Source: Tranzscheliella williamsii
Taxonomy: Eukaryota; Basidiomycota; Ustilaginomycetes; Ustilaginales; Ustilaginaceae
Assembly: GCA_023212725.1 (NCBI GenBank)
Contig: JALBYF010000057.1
Span: 1-64,000 of the forward strand
DNA length: 64,000 nt
Direction of reading: 5' to 3'
Position numbers and translations under genes: made by a program. Below the pieces are notes generated by a model, which saw only the letters and a list, made by a program, of their open reading frames with translations, did no database searches and had not been told where the DNA came from. Of the stretch, positions 24,238-35,059 are shown piece by piece (positions within the stretch are counted from its first letter, which is position 1; every line of letters begins with the position of its first letter).

Positions 24238-26574
24238 TTAGCAGATGAGATCGTATTCACTGCCGCTCTCGTAGAATTCGGATGCAGGGCTATCGTAGCC
24301 GCTACCGCCAAGGCAAGGCGTCGGGTAGCTAGAGACGGAAGCGTTCGAGGTGGAAGGAAAATAGGTGCTCGAATAAATGGAGGGATTAGAAGAGTGGGGA
24401 CCGCTTGACCAAGGTGAAGGGGTGGGTGGAGGAGCGCGTGCGCTAACTTGGCGGCCTCTTACGGGACTTGCAGGTTTATCTGAAGCGAAGAGTCTAGAGC
24501 TGTCGAGCTTCTGATCGTCTTGTGCAGCCGGAGGTGTGGCAGCTCTGACCGGGATAGTTGTAGTAGCAGGAGAGCTTGGAGGGGAAGGCTCCGTTTGCGT
24601 CAGCATTGGGATGTCAGAAGGAACCGTAGGAGCTTGGGCCTCTACAGGCTGCAAACTGGAGCGACGAAGGAATCGCCTCTCCTCACTTGCTGTTCGCGAA
24701 ATGGGTGGCGCTGAGATAGATCGACTCGGCGACACGGATGGCGAGGAGGAAGGGGATCGTCTGCATGGTGTACCCGGCAGTGGCGGTGGCGGCGCATGCC
24801 CGAATTTGCTGCGCACCGACAAGGCCTCCGATGAAGCCGAATCCGATCTGGTCTGAACGGGTCCAGGTCGGTTTCGCATGTAGTGTGGCAGGTTCCTTTG
24901 CCGCTCCTGTAAACGTTCGCTTTCTTTCTGTTGCCGAAGCCGAGCGCCAGGGCTACTCATCGATCCAGGGCTCAGTGTCGAATCCGATTGGGTACCGCAG
25001 GTCTTGGGACGCTGGCGAGCTGCGCTAATGGCAGCAATGCCAGCATTGTACGCGCTATGGTTATCCGGCTTCGTGGTGCCTTCCGTGCCTGGCACCTTGA
25101 CGGGCTTGCACGCCGCTACGGCGGCCCATTTAGCTTCCAGCAAACCCATCTCCATCCTCATCGTGCGTAGTTCCTCGACATCTGCTGGACTGAGATGGTT
25201 GTTGATTGGGCAGCTCTTGCGATCATACTCAACAGGGCTGTGGGTCCGCAACTCCTGCGGAGGCCCGTTGCTGAAGCGTACACAGCGTCCCCTCGGTACG
25301 TCGCGCTCGCACGAAGACTCGCGCGTCGAACCGGCAGATTGAATAGAGGTACGCCGACGGAAACAAGGCCTCAGTTTCGGCGGTGACGAGTTCCGGCGAG
25401 CGGAGCCACGCTGGACTTGAGGTGGCGACGTGTTGATCACCTTATGATTCGATCTCGTCAGCTTGTCGATCGTCGCCGCTGGCTCAGACGTAGCGGATAT
25501 CTCCTGTGGCGCAAGGTTCTCCCCGCCCGCTTTGATGGTTTCAACGCTCTCGTCTAATCCGAGAGATGGATTGGCGCTGGCCTCAGCACTGACACAAGAG
25601 CAGAGAGGCGAAGGAATAGCAGGTACGGTATCTGATGGGCTGATACTTCGCGGAGGTGGTAAAGGAGGTCCAGCCACTTCACCTGCCCAATCAGATCCGG
25701 TGGTAGCGGGGGCAGGAGAGTTGGGCATTACGGTAGTGTTAATGCATTCACCGCCCTCCTCGACGATTTCAGCAATGCGGCCTTTCCTCACCCGCCGAGG
25801 ACGGCGAGACGCAACTCTATTGGCATAATTGTTAAGAACCCATTCGCTCCTTTTCCGGCGGGCGTAATCTGAGGCGGCGGTCCCATGGGAGGCCGATCGA
25901 TAAGCTGTATGTCGCGCAGCTTGTGTAGCCAAACTCAAGCCGTATGCATGGTGGAGATGGTCGGCATCGCTTCCGTGCGAGCTGGCAAGTTCCGAATCAG
26001 AGTCCATATCAGCGCTGACATCAAGCGAGCAAAGACTGCTCGACTCTTCATCGCATTCACTGACGGTCTCAAGCTCGGGTTCGAGGTCTAGGTCCTCAAT
26101 GTCGGCTAGATCGCCTCGGCGGAAGCTATTCATACTTGAAACACTACCAGGACTATCGGTAAACCCATCGCTCATGCTCGGGCTCGCGGGGACCGGGAGC
26201 ATAGCGTCGCATTGAAGGTTGGAGTCGATCGAAGTGGAGGTGGTCATATTGAATTGGCGCCCTAGACGACTACCAGGGCTGGTAGAGGCAGAAGCTCCGG
26301 AAGGCGCGTGAGCCAGACGGTCGGGCAGGTGGGATCGGTGGGCCGGGGGTGGAAAGAAAGAGCCGGGACTAGAGTGAAGAGTAGGGGCGCCATCGCGGCT
26401 TGCGCTGCTGGAGCTGTTGGTGTTGGCGATGTCTAGATGCTTCATCGCCGCCGCAACGACGCCCATGGTATCAGGTGGCTCTACGGCTCCAGAAACAGAG
26501 CTCACGTCCTCGCCTCCGGGAGCCAGAGACGTAGGCGCATTCGGGGGCTGGAAGCCAGTCTGAGACTGAGGCAT
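24238..26574 (-). CDS. Hypothetical Ser/Pro-rich protein with RVxF-like motif, 778 aa
   Basis: This intronless frame starts at ATG 26574 and codes for 778 residues. I do not recognise a named family. Most of the protein is Ser/Pro/Thr-rich and probably disordered, with an acidic block near residues 155-195. A conserved-looking island at about residues 425-490 reads GRCVRFSNGPP, then HSPVEYDRKSCPI, then LSPADVEELRTMRMEMGLLEAKW. The CVRF within it (about 431-434) fits the RVxF docking motif for protein phosphatase 1, so a PP1-targeting role is a reasonable but unproven guess. Another basic segment (ASRRPRRVRKGR) could be a nuclear signal. The pyrimidine-rich leader upstream supports this strand as the real one. 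Confidence 0.7.
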   Translation of the reverse strand: MPQSQTGFQPPNAPTSLAPGGEDVSSVSGAVEPPDTMGVVAAAMKHLDIANTNSSSSASRDGAPTLHSSPGSFFPPPAHRSHLPDRLAHAPSGASASTSPGSRLGRQFNMTTSTSIDSNLQCDAMLPVPASPSMSDGFTDSPGSVSSMNSFRRGDLADIEDLDLEPELETVSECDEESSSLCSLDVSADMDSDSELASSHGSDADHLHHAYGLSLATQAARHTAYRSASHGTAASDYARRKRSEWVLNNYANRVASRRPRRVRKGRIAEIVEEGGECINTTVMPNSPAPATTGSDWAGEVAGPPLPPPRSISPSDTVPAIPSPLCSCVSAEASANPSLGLDESVETIKAGGENLAPQEISATSEPAATIDKLTRSNHKVINTSPPQVQRGSARRNSSPPKLRPCFRRRTSIQSAGSTRESSCERDVPRGRCVRFSNGPPQELRTHSPVEYDRKSCPINNHLSPADVEELRTMRMEMGLLEAKWAAVAACKPVKVPGTEGTTKPDNHSAYNAGIAAISAARQRPKTCGTQSDSTLSPGSMSSPGARLRQQKESERLQERQRNLPHYMRNRPGPVQTRSDSASSEALSVRSKFGHAPPPPLPGTPCRRSPSSSPSVSPSRSISAPPISRTASEERRFLRRSSLQPVEAQAPTVPSDIPMLTQTEPSPPSSPATTTIPVRAATPPAAQDDQKLDSSRLFASDKPASPVRGRQVSARAPPPTPSPWSSGPHSSNPSIYSSTYFPSTSNASVSSYPTPCLGGSGYDSPASEFYESGSEYDLIC

Positions 26575-29484
26575 TGCTGGGACACTACAGGGCTCGGGCT
26601 ACCGAACGCTAAACTGGATAAACAAAGCGTCGTCCTTGAAAGTTAGGGATTTACAAGTGGTTGTGAAAGGTCACTAACATCGTAGCAGCGTCCAAAGTCT
26701 TGGGGCGCCGCGTCTATTTGTGAATGTGTTGATCGAGTGGGGTGAGCGGTGAGGATAGAGTTCGCTGCAGGTACAGCAAGATGACGATGTGAGTGAAAGA
26801 GGTCGTGTCGCAGCCTAGATGGACAAGTAGGCAATTGGTAGAGCGAGCAAAGTCTTGATGCTATAAAGTCGCCATATCAAGGTCGTAACGAAATGGGAAT
26901 ATCAAGCGCAGAGCCGATGTCAAAGGTGCTGCAAACGAGCAAGATAAGGGAGCCTGCCCGAAGACACTTGAAACGCGCAGAGAGACAGTATGGCGAAGTA
27001 TGGCGGTACAATGTTGTTGTTGAGCGCTAGGATGTGGCGTGGCTGGACAAGGGAGTGAAGGTGCACCGCTAGGCTGTAGTGTTGCGAGATTGTGGTCTGT
27101 CGATGCAAGAGGAGGGAAAGGGTCACGAGCAAGTCACAATCAGGTCGAGCTTCTTGCTTGTGGGTGATTGGGTGAGCGAGGCCTCGAAGGTCCGCTACGG
27201 GTAGATGGGCAAAGGCGGTGTCAAGTTGACGGAGGGGCGCAGGGCAAGGATTGCAGGCGTCAGGGCCGTGTGGAGAGGCACAAGAATAGCAGTCGCAGTG
27301 CAGACTTGGTGAAGTGTGAGTGTAGAACCCGGGACATGGCCTGTCCAACAGAGCTCTACTCGGCGGCCAAAGTCACAGTCACAGTCACAGTTCGATGACG
27401 GCTTTTGGGATTCATTGACACCCCAAATCTCTGTATGCGACGACAAACACACACACTCGGCTGGCGGCTGGATAATCACATTAATGGGATTCTGTTTTCG
27501 TGGGCGTACTACTCTAACGTACGCATGGCATGGTCTTGTAGTGATAACGGGGCTCCGATAAGCACCCTTCGCCCGCTGGCTCGAACAGCACCGGGGTGGT
27601 GCATTCGAAGAACTCAAGGTTGTACTGCGTACGATATGGTGTAATGGGCAGCCCAAGTTTGCGCCCAACTCTACGTGGTAGGCCAGGAAAAAGGACAAAA
27701 GGTCGCTATGCCGTGGCGTCAGAGCAGTGAGATAGCGTCACGGCGGTTCAAAATTGAAGCAAGCCAAAGTAAGGTCACAGGTCACTCGACTCAGACCACT
27801 CGTCGTTGCCACTCAACTCTGTGCCCTCAGCCCTTAGCAGCAATCGCATATCTCTTTGTAGCTCATTGTACCGTCTATCGCTCATGTTTTCCATCTCTGT
27901 ACGCACCCTTGCTGGGCGATACAGGCTGTTCCCGTCGCCGAGCTAGCCAGCTGAAACTGATTACAGAATGTGGCGCGGCGTGCCTATCGTACTGCGAGGG
28001 GTGGCAGAGAATTTGTAGTTTCGGCTTTAATGGTCCAACCTCCTGTCTGCTAGCCAGCGACAGTCGTGCACTTTCATTCCGAAGAACAGTCACCTGCCCG
28101 TGACCCCTCTTCCACTCTCCTCGGCATTTCAGCCTAATCCTGTGACCGTGCTACGCGCTGGCTGCTCCCCTTTGTCTGATTGATAAAGCAGCTCAATATA
28201 GCATGACAGGAGTGCAGAAAGGCCGGTGCATCAAAGTGCATCTGCAGTCCAAGGGGGCTTGACCGCAATTGACAATTTGGAGCGAAGCAATAGGGCTCAG
28301 AAGTGAAAGTCCGCTTGTTGCCCGAAGCCGTCTAAGAGCGATCCATACTTGTAACTGTTGTCGATGATGTGATCCTTTGCTCACGCGTAGCATTACGCTG
28401 AATTTCGAACTAGCAGAATTAGCAGGCTATGTAGTCACTGCCTTAAAAAGAGCCGATCTACAGGAAAAGGTATGTACAGTAGAATCTGACGCGAAACAGG
28501 AACCGTCCGCGCGATCTGGTCCCGCCGATCGAATTGGAACCCTTGCCCTTAGTGCGAAATGGTCGTCCTCCTACACAGGCTTCGTAGATCTCGATCAGCA
28601 CGGGACTCACTAACAATATAGCACGCTAACACTTGACCTGGCAAACACCGCTCAAGTGTGAGTGTTACGATCACGATCGACTATCGTCTGTTGTCTGGGC
28701 AGATAAGAGATGCGTACGGCTGGGGGGAGCAAATTGAGATACTGTGAATGTCACGAGTCTTTCTGCCATGCAGCTGCGTATTCCCCGAACGGATCGCAAA
28801 CTGCAAGGTCAGATGTATGGACGCCCGGTGGGGGCCCAATGTTTAAGAATGCCACACTGCGCCACTTTTAGACTAACTCTTGGTCAGAGCACTTTTGGGC
28901 AGCGTCCCGAATCGCACATACACCCTGTAAGATCACTTCTGAGTGAATGTTCGACTGGTTGGGTCTCTTATGCGAAGGTCTAGCGATGGCTCCGGCTGGC
29001 GAGAGGAGCCTTCTCAAGTCGCACATTAGGCCCTGGCTCTCGGTTGGCTAGCCATGGCCGAGGTGAACGGTACTCACTTGTCCTTGTCCGGGGAGAACAT
29101 CAATGCCATGACGTGTCACTCCCTATAGGGCCGGCTTTTTTGTCAAGAGGTCGGCAACCGGACAGCATGCCATGATCTAACATCGTCAGTAACTATTCGA
29201 TGGGCACGACATGACTCGTACGAGTTCGAGCTGTGGATTTGTTTTGTCACGTGAGCTACACGTTCCTCGGCCGAGGTGTTCGTTTTGCGACACAGCAAGA
29301 ATTCAAAACGGCCCCCAATGTTAGCCTCAACTGCACACAGATCCTCTAGCTGCTTCGAGCCAATCAGCCCGCCCACATCCGAGTCGCCCGAGTCCCTGAA
29401 GCGTCGAGTCTGTCAAACCTCGATCCTTGGCTCTTTCCACCTTTCGTCACGATCATCCATCAAGATCAGCAACATATAGTCAAG
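26575..29484. other. Divergent intergenic region upstream of RPL11
   Basis: About 2.9 kb between the divergent starts of the 778-residue protein and RPL11. The proximal 700 bp (26640-27350) are pyrimidine-rich on the minus strand, fitting a leader of the left gene. A short hexanucleotide repeat (agtcac) occurs at 27371-27390. The part next to RPL11 (29380-29484) is pyrimidine-rich on the plus strand (cgatccttggctctttccacctttcgtc). No further gene or RNA is recognised. Confidence 0.45.
27371..27390. repeat. Short agtcac repeat
   Basis: The hexamer agtcac is repeated three times with a partial fourth copy in noncoding sequence upstream of the 778-residue gene. It is likely a simple microsatellite. 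Confidence 0.8.
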
Positions 29485-30576
29485 ATGGCGGAATCCAGCA
29501 AGGCAATGTACGTAGCGGTCACGCATACTCGCTATGAGGCGGATCTTCCCGCACTCCTTGTACATTCTAACTGACGCTTCTATGTGTATCTTCTTTGATG
29601 GTCAACAGCAACCCCATGAAGGTTCGTAGTCAGTCACCAGGCCGTTCGATTGTTTCGTCGTCCATCAGCATTGGACTTTGGGCAATCAGCCGCTCTCGCC
29701 TTATGCCACCCCGGCCGGTCGCCACCTGCTTCACCGTTATTGGACATCATCACCTTAGTCTGGAGAAGTTAGAGCTGGAAACAGGGGATCCTTGTTTGGA
29801 CGGCTTGTTTGGACGGGAGCGGGACAGCGTGGATAACACGGTAGACGCTACAGATGATTCTCGACACACCACACCAAGGGTGGGAGACGGGCAGCATCGA
29901 CAGTATTCTTGCACCGCATGGTCAAGCGGCTTGCTGCTGGAATGATCGCCTACCGCTTTAAGCGGTGGGGAGGCGTTGGGTGACGGACTAGCGAGGCTGG
30001 CATTACTTGGCGGAACTACAGGAATCTTGCATACTGGCGTTCAGTAAACTAACCATTCTCTTTTTTGTGCTACAACGACAATAGGAGCTCAAGGTGGACA
30101 AGCTCGTCATCAACATCTCCGTCGGAGAGTCTGGTGACAGACTGACCCGAGCCACCAAGGTTCTCGAGCAGCTTACCGGTCAGACTCCCGTTACGAGCAA
30201 GGCCCGTTACACCCTCCGAGGTTTCGGTATCCGACGTAACGAGAAGATTGCCTGCCACGTTACCATCCGAGGCCCCAAGGCTGAGGAGATCATTGAGCGA
30301 GGCCTCAAGGTCAAGGAGTACGAGCTCCGACGACGAAACTTTTCGAACACGGGCAACTTCGGCTTTGGCGTCACCGAGCACATTGATCTTGGTATCAAGT
30401 ACGACCCCTCGATCGGCATTTTCGGTATGGACTTCTTCGTCTGCATGACCCGACCCGGTGTTCGAGTTTCGCGACGAAAGCAGCGTGTCGCCCGTGTTGG
30501 CGCCCCTCACCGTGTTAAGAAGGAGGAAACCGCCGCCTGGTTCAAGCAGCGATTCGACGGTATCATCATGCGCTAA
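29485..30576 (+). CDS. RPL11: RPL11, 60S ribosomal protein uL5
   Basis: The protein binds 5S rRNA in the central protuberance of the large subunit. Three exons, 29485-29507, 29609-29621 and 30085-30576, sum to 528 nt and 175 residues. The second exon is only 13 nt and encodes NPMK, which joins to ELKV exactly as in the family (NPM(K/R)ELK), so the microexon is well supported. The body shows the conserved [57 protein letters not shown]. Intron 2 (29622-30084, 463 nt) has a good branch-like CTAAC and a pyrimidine tract close to its 3' end. Exon 3 uses a tight codon set (CGA for Arg, GGT/GGC for Gly) expected of a highly expressed gene. Confidence 0.96.
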
Positions 30577-31241
30577 ACGGCTTTCCGTCTTGTCGCCCGT
30601 TGGCCGTCTCTTCCTTTCGCCTTTTCCAACCTTTCCTCCGACGATTTCAGCACCCGCTCAAATGAAGTCTTGTAGCAACCGAACGTTGTCCGACATGGGC
30701 GTGGCGCGGTATTCTCCTACGATCTCCGTTACTGCGACAACGCTATCTCCACCCTCCGCCTCTATTTCTACCACCCGCATACGACGTTCTATCATGCATT
30801 TCCGTCTGTACAAAACCCCATCACATTCTCAGCTCGATGGCCAGCTGGGATGTATGAAAAAGACTGCTCTAAACGAGCCTTTTCTCTCGATCTCTTGGGC
30901 GCGGAATGTTGATGTGCAGGCGCCCCCGAGGCGAGGAGTTTCGAGCAGATCTAGAGCGATACGTCCCGCGGCCGGCTTGTCATAAGGAGGCTGTTAGGCT
31001 GTGCCGGTAGTGCCCTCCGCTGTCTCAGTCCCGGTCTTGGTTTAGCATGTGTTCAGCGGAAGTTGCGGTAAAGATACATACAAGCTGATCTTACAGCAGC
31101 CAGCCAGTAGGCGTTCGCTTCGAGTGAGACGATAAGGGAAGCATGAGCAGTGGGACGAGCATACACAGTGGAGTGGAGCGGGAGCGGGGGGCGAAGGCGG
31201 TGGTTAAACTACGAGAGGAGAGGGGGGTTTGGGATGGCTGC
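30577..31241. other. Convergent 3' region between RPL11 and GST
   Basis: RPL11 (plus) and the GST gene (minus) end on either side, so this should be 3' untranslated sequence of both. A plus-strand frame here is a continuation of shifted RPL11 sequence and is not a gene. Nothing else is recognised. Confidence 0.45.
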
Positions 31242-32016
31242 TCAGGTGGCGAGTTTGAAGGGGCCGCCGCGGTCGAGCGCGCGCTGGTAGGCGGGACGCG
31301 CGTGGACCATGTCTATGTAGGTGCGGATGGCTTGGGGGGGATTGTCGAGCCTGCCGGCGATCATGGCCTCCAGGGGGTAAAACATTTGGAAGTCGGCGGC
31401 GGTCTGGCGAGCCAGGGGAGACGCGCAGGTTAGCAGGGGCCGGCGAGGAGCGCAGCGGGGCCGGGATGGGACTTACCGGGTTACCGTCGCTGTCGCCGCC
31501 GGCGAAGAATGCGCGGCCGCCGTCAGCCTCGGCGTTGAGGCGGCCTGCGACGTAGTCGGCCTTACGGCGGAGGTCTGGGTCGAGGAACGACGTGCGCACC
31601 GCACCCACGATACCGCTGGCCACCGGCCGCAGCAGGAAAGGCGTCCGCCCGGCCACCTTGCCCAGGACCAGCTTCATCACCATGGTCGGCATCAACGACC
31701 CCTCGGCAAAGTGCGCGTAGAAGACATCATCCCCCACCCGCTCCGGATCCTTCGGCACAAACCGTCCCTCGCCATAGGTGCGGATGAGATAGTCGACAAT
31801 CGCCCCAGACTCGGCCACCACCCGCGTCTTCCCCCCGCGGCTATCCTCAATCACCGGCGACTTGCCCAGCGCATGCACCGCAAACAGGCTCTCCGGCGCC
31901 GTCCCCGCTGCAGTCCGCTGGTGCTGCTGGATCTCGTACTCCAGGCCGATCTCTTCGAGCAGCCAGAGGATGCGCTGCGATCGAGAGTTGTTCAGATGGT
32001 GCAGTGTAATGGTCAT
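31242..32016 (-). CDS. Glutathione S-transferase, GTT1-like
   Basis: Predicted transferase that conjugates glutathione to electrophiles. Two exons on the minus strand, 31477-32016 and 31242-31403, join in phase 0 (CCG|GTAAGT...CCAG|ACC) to 233 residues. I chose ATG 32016, which opens with the conserved thioredoxin-fold start TITLHHLNNSRSQRILWLLEE. The N-domain shows GKSPVIED and ESGAIVDYL, which bind glutathione; the helical C-domain contains FAEGSLMPTMVMKLV, close to yeast GTT1 (EGSLQPPLM). GTT1 in yeast is ER-associated. The N-terminal Ser in NNSRS is the likely catalytic residue. Codons end largely in G in the first exon and in C in the second. Confidence 0.88.
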
Positions 32017-32478
32017 CGTCGCGAGCAATTCGTACTGATGGTGTTGGGAGTCTTGAGAGACAGCGTCGCAATGTCAGCCAGTTGAATGACCCTTACACGG
32101 CCCAACCGTGCAGCTTACGATTTGTGGGGTTAATGAAGAAATGCAGTGTTAGATTATCGCTATTCCTTGCTAGTCGGTACGCCATTAACCTTTTCTTTTT
32201 CTATCCTTTTACTGTCACCTTTTCCCTTCCTTTTTATTGCACATGATTTACGTCTTGGAAGGAGTAAGAAGCATTTTACGTACTGCCGTCCGGATCGGGC
32301 AGCTCAGAGACGTCTCGCAACGATAATGTAAAGACAAGGCTAGCACCAAACTACAAGGCGGCGCAGACTATTATGTCTACAGGGGCCAGGTTCTGCAAGG
32401 AGCAAGCATCGATATCGTACACACGTAAAGGGAATGGATAGGAAGCGGAGCAGGGTAGGAGAATAGTGGGCACGCGAC
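32017..32478. other. Spacer between GST start and transporter 3' end
   Basis: Both flanking genes are on the minus strand, so the stretch holds the GST promoter and the transporter 3' UTR. It is AT-richer than its surroundings, with T-rich runs near 32190-32240. No gene is seen. Confidence 0.4.
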
Positions 32479-34131
32479 TTAGCGCTTCTTTTCGTCCTCG
32501 TCCTCGTCGAGCGACTTCTTCTGGGTGGGCTCGGCACTGTAGCTGAGCCCCGCACCTGCGATGTTGCTTTCGAACGAGGCGGCCTTGGCCGTCTTTCTGT
32601 CGGCGCGGCGGTTGGCGGTCCAGCCAATGCGGTACCATGGCTTCTCAAAGAGGTTGTGAATGTCCTCGAGCTGCATGCCAGCAGTCTCGGGCATGAAGAA
32701 GAAAACAAAGAGGCAGCCAGTGAGAGCAATCATCGAGTAGAAGAGGAACGTGCCGAAGTTGCCCCACGCCTCAAGCATCGGGTTGAGCGTGCGCGTCGCG
32801 GCGTACTGCATCGCAAAGTGGATCAGCGAGACCACCGCGACACCGAGCGCGCGCACCGTAATGTCGAACATCTCGGTCTGCGTCAGATACTGCACCGAGT
32901 TGACGCCAATCGCCCACGCCAGTCCGGAGAGGTAGAAGAAGAAGATGGCACCCGTTGCCGCGCCCTTGTCGGCGTGCGTCTCGGTCTCCTTGGTGACGCC
33001 CTCGGTGAACTTGAGGAAGAGCGCAAGGTAGAGCGAGCAAAGCGCCTGCAGCAGCAGACCCGTCGTCACCGAGACCTTCCTTCCGAGCATGTCGACCAAG
33101 AAAAACGCAGCGGCAAGCGAAGAGAGAAGCTTGACAATACCAAAGATACCTGTTGTAAGCAGCTTCGTTTGCTGTCCGCCAGGCACGCCGAGCAGACCAA
33201 AGATCTTCGGCGCAAAGACCGTGTAGACACCTCCGCCGGAGAGCTGTCCGAGCACCTGGATTCCAAGCCCGAGGAAGAGAATATACTGATTATTCTTGTT
33301 GGTGATGAGTTTCTTGACAATCTCGAAGATGGTGAGGCCCTTGAGCGCCTCCTTCTCGGCATGGATTTGCTCCTCCATCACCTCGATTTCGTTCATCACA
33401 AACGGATGGTCGGCGTCCAGGTTGCGGAGGTAGCTTAATGCCTTTCGACCTTCCTCATACCGGCCTTGCTTGATGAGCCATCGCGGGGACTCTTGGGCGA
33501 AGAAGCAAGCGACAAAGGTGATACTGGCAAAGATAAAGTTGATGCCTGCAGGGATCCTCCACTGGTTGGCATCGGTGTCGCCATAGTGGATCGAGGTGCC
33601 GAGGTTGGACCAGTAGCCGAGCAGAATGCCAAGGTATACGGATCCCGAGAAAATGCAGACGCAGAGACCCCGGATCGCCTTGGGGGCGATCTCAGCGAGA
33701 TAGACCGGAGCGACGACGGGGGTGAAGCCGACACCGACACCAGCGATGAAGCGGCCGGCCAGAAGCTGGCTATAGTTGCCATGGTGGGATCCGCCTACAC
33801 CTGCCGAAGTCATCCAAATGGCAGTGCCTAAGATCCACAGCAGACAAGCGAGCATGGACGTGCGAAGTCGTCCGAGTCGGTCACAGAGGAAGAAAGCGAT
33901 CGCCGAGCCGGCAACACAGCCGAGCTGGAGCTGCGAAGCAATCGTAGCCTCCTGCGGCGAATTGTCATCGAAGCCGAACGTGTTTACGAAGCTGTGCTGC
34001 TTGAGTACACCAGAAATAATCCCCTCATCGAGACCTCGTGAGACGCCTAGGGCACCGACGGCCCAGGCACTAAACCACAAACGCCACCCTCGGGCCTCCC
34101 GGGGCGTGTCCTTGAGATGGGCAAACAGCAT
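32479..34131 (-). CDS. MFS transporter of the sugar/inositol/quinate family
   Basis: This 550-residue protein is a twelve-helix major-facilitator permease expected in the plasma membrane. It carries the family signatures: a first helix GALGVSRGLDEGIISGVL, DRLGRLRT between helices 2 and 3, GRFIAGVGVGFTPVVAPVYLAEIAPKAIRG, QESPRWL after helix 6, DMLGRK in the second half, and PETAG near the C-terminus followed by a cytosolic KR/DE-rich tail. FNKP-like and QLSGGG sequences lie at the start of the second half. The first helix has the RG-D pattern of fungal hexose and quinate permeases, but the substrate is not decidable. The gene is intronless and follows GST on the same strand. Confidence 0.93.
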   Translation of the reverse strand: MLFAHLKDTPREARGWRLWFSAWAVGALGVSRGLDEGIISGVLKQHSFVNTFGFDDNSPQEATIASQLQLGCVAGSAIAFFLCDRLGRLRTSMLACLLWILGTAIWMTSAGVGGSHHGNYSQLLAGRFIAGVGVGFTPVVAPVYLAEIAPKAIRGLCVCIFSGSVYLGILLGYWSNLGTSIHYGDTDANQWRIPAGINFIFASITFVACFFAQESPRWLIKQGRYEEGRKALSYLRNLDADHPFVMNEIEVMEEQIHAEKEALKGLTIFEIVKKLITNKNNQYILFLGLGIQVLGQLSGGGVYTVFAPKIFGLLGVPGGQQTKLLTTGIFGIVKLLSSLAAAFFLVDMLGRKVSVTTGLLLQALCSLYLALFLKFTEGVTKETETHADKGAATGAIFFFYLSGLAWAIGVNSVQYLTQTEMFDITVRALGVAVVSLIHFAMQYAATRTLNPMLEAWGNFGTFLFYSMIALTGCLFVFFFMPETAGMQLEDIHNLFEKPWYRIGWTANRRADRKTAKAASFESNIAGAGLSYSAEPTQKKSLDEDEDEKKR

Positions 34132-34741
34132 GGTGGCTACTAGCCTACTGAGTTGCTAGGCAGCTGTGAGCAATTGGAAGCAAGGCGAGGATGAAGAAGA
34201 TGCTGAAACCTTGGGCCGAAGAGAGGACAAGCAGATGGATGTGCGACACAGAGAGACCGTTGCAGCAGGTGGGGCTACTTATATCCACTCCTGACGAAGA
34301 AAAACTACCCCACAAGCATGGCGAAATGAGCTCTGGAGCCCCGCAGGTACGAGGCAGGGAGGAGACCAAGCATTCAGCCAAGGTCGCGGCCAGGTCTGTC
34401 TGACCGCCAGTCTACGGCTTGAGCCCTAACCATGAGCCCATCGGCCCCTGGCCTCTCTTCGGCCTTCGCCGCCACTTGGACCACAGTCGTGTCTGTTTGA
34501 GTGTGCGGGGGTTGCTGCACGACGATGCGAGGGAGTGTTTGACCCTCGTTGCCAAGCCCGGTGACCAGCAAATTGTGGAAAGCCTCATGGGTCAGACGGA
34601 GAGATGTGCCACATAGGATGATTCCGAAGGTGCCAGGCGGAGAGCTAGGATTGGTAGGCTGCCAGTGTTGCATTCAGCAGCAAGGCGGGGAGAGGCATGG
34701 CCGCCACGATGGGCAGCACCTGCATTGATTGACAGTAATGG

Positions 34742-34800
34742 GCTGCACTGCTGCAGCGGAGTGCAGCAGATCTCGTTACAACACTGCGCTGCTGCAGCGC
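34742..34800. repeat. Two palindromic elements in transporter upstream region
   Basis: Perfect 8-bp arms gctgcact and agtgcagc (34742-34749 and 34760-34767) enclose a 10-nt loop, and 20 bp on, gcgctgctgcagcgc (34786-34800) is a near-perfect palindrome. Both contain the CTGCAG core. They lie about 600 bp upstream of the transporter start codon and could be operator sites or an unrelated cruciform-forming sequence. Confidence 0.55.
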
Positions 34801-35035
34801 TGCTACTTCCCCACCCGCCCGCGTTTTTCACCCAGCTTTGCGTCCGCTCAGCAGGGCGGTTAAGCGGAAAGAGCGAAGCTGACAGCCCGCGCCAATGAGG
34901 ACGGAGACGGCGGTGGAGATCTGGGCCAATGGAATGATCCGGTAGGCGGGTGGGGGGAGGACCAAGGTATGGTGTTCCATATTGGACAACTCCAACCCCC
35001 GCAATTGGCTTCGGGTGCGTGTCTTTGCAGCTCTA

Positions 35036-35059
35036 CTCGCTTGCTCGCTTGCTCGCTTG
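35036..35059. repeat. 8-bp tandem repeat
   Basis: ctcgcttg is repeated three times in a row without change in noncoding sequence. It looks like slippage. Confidence 0.85.

Noticed and set aside
29622..30084. C-box-like gatgat in RPL11 intron 2
   Set aside because: No D box or terminal stem at a suitable distance; not enough to call a snoRNA.
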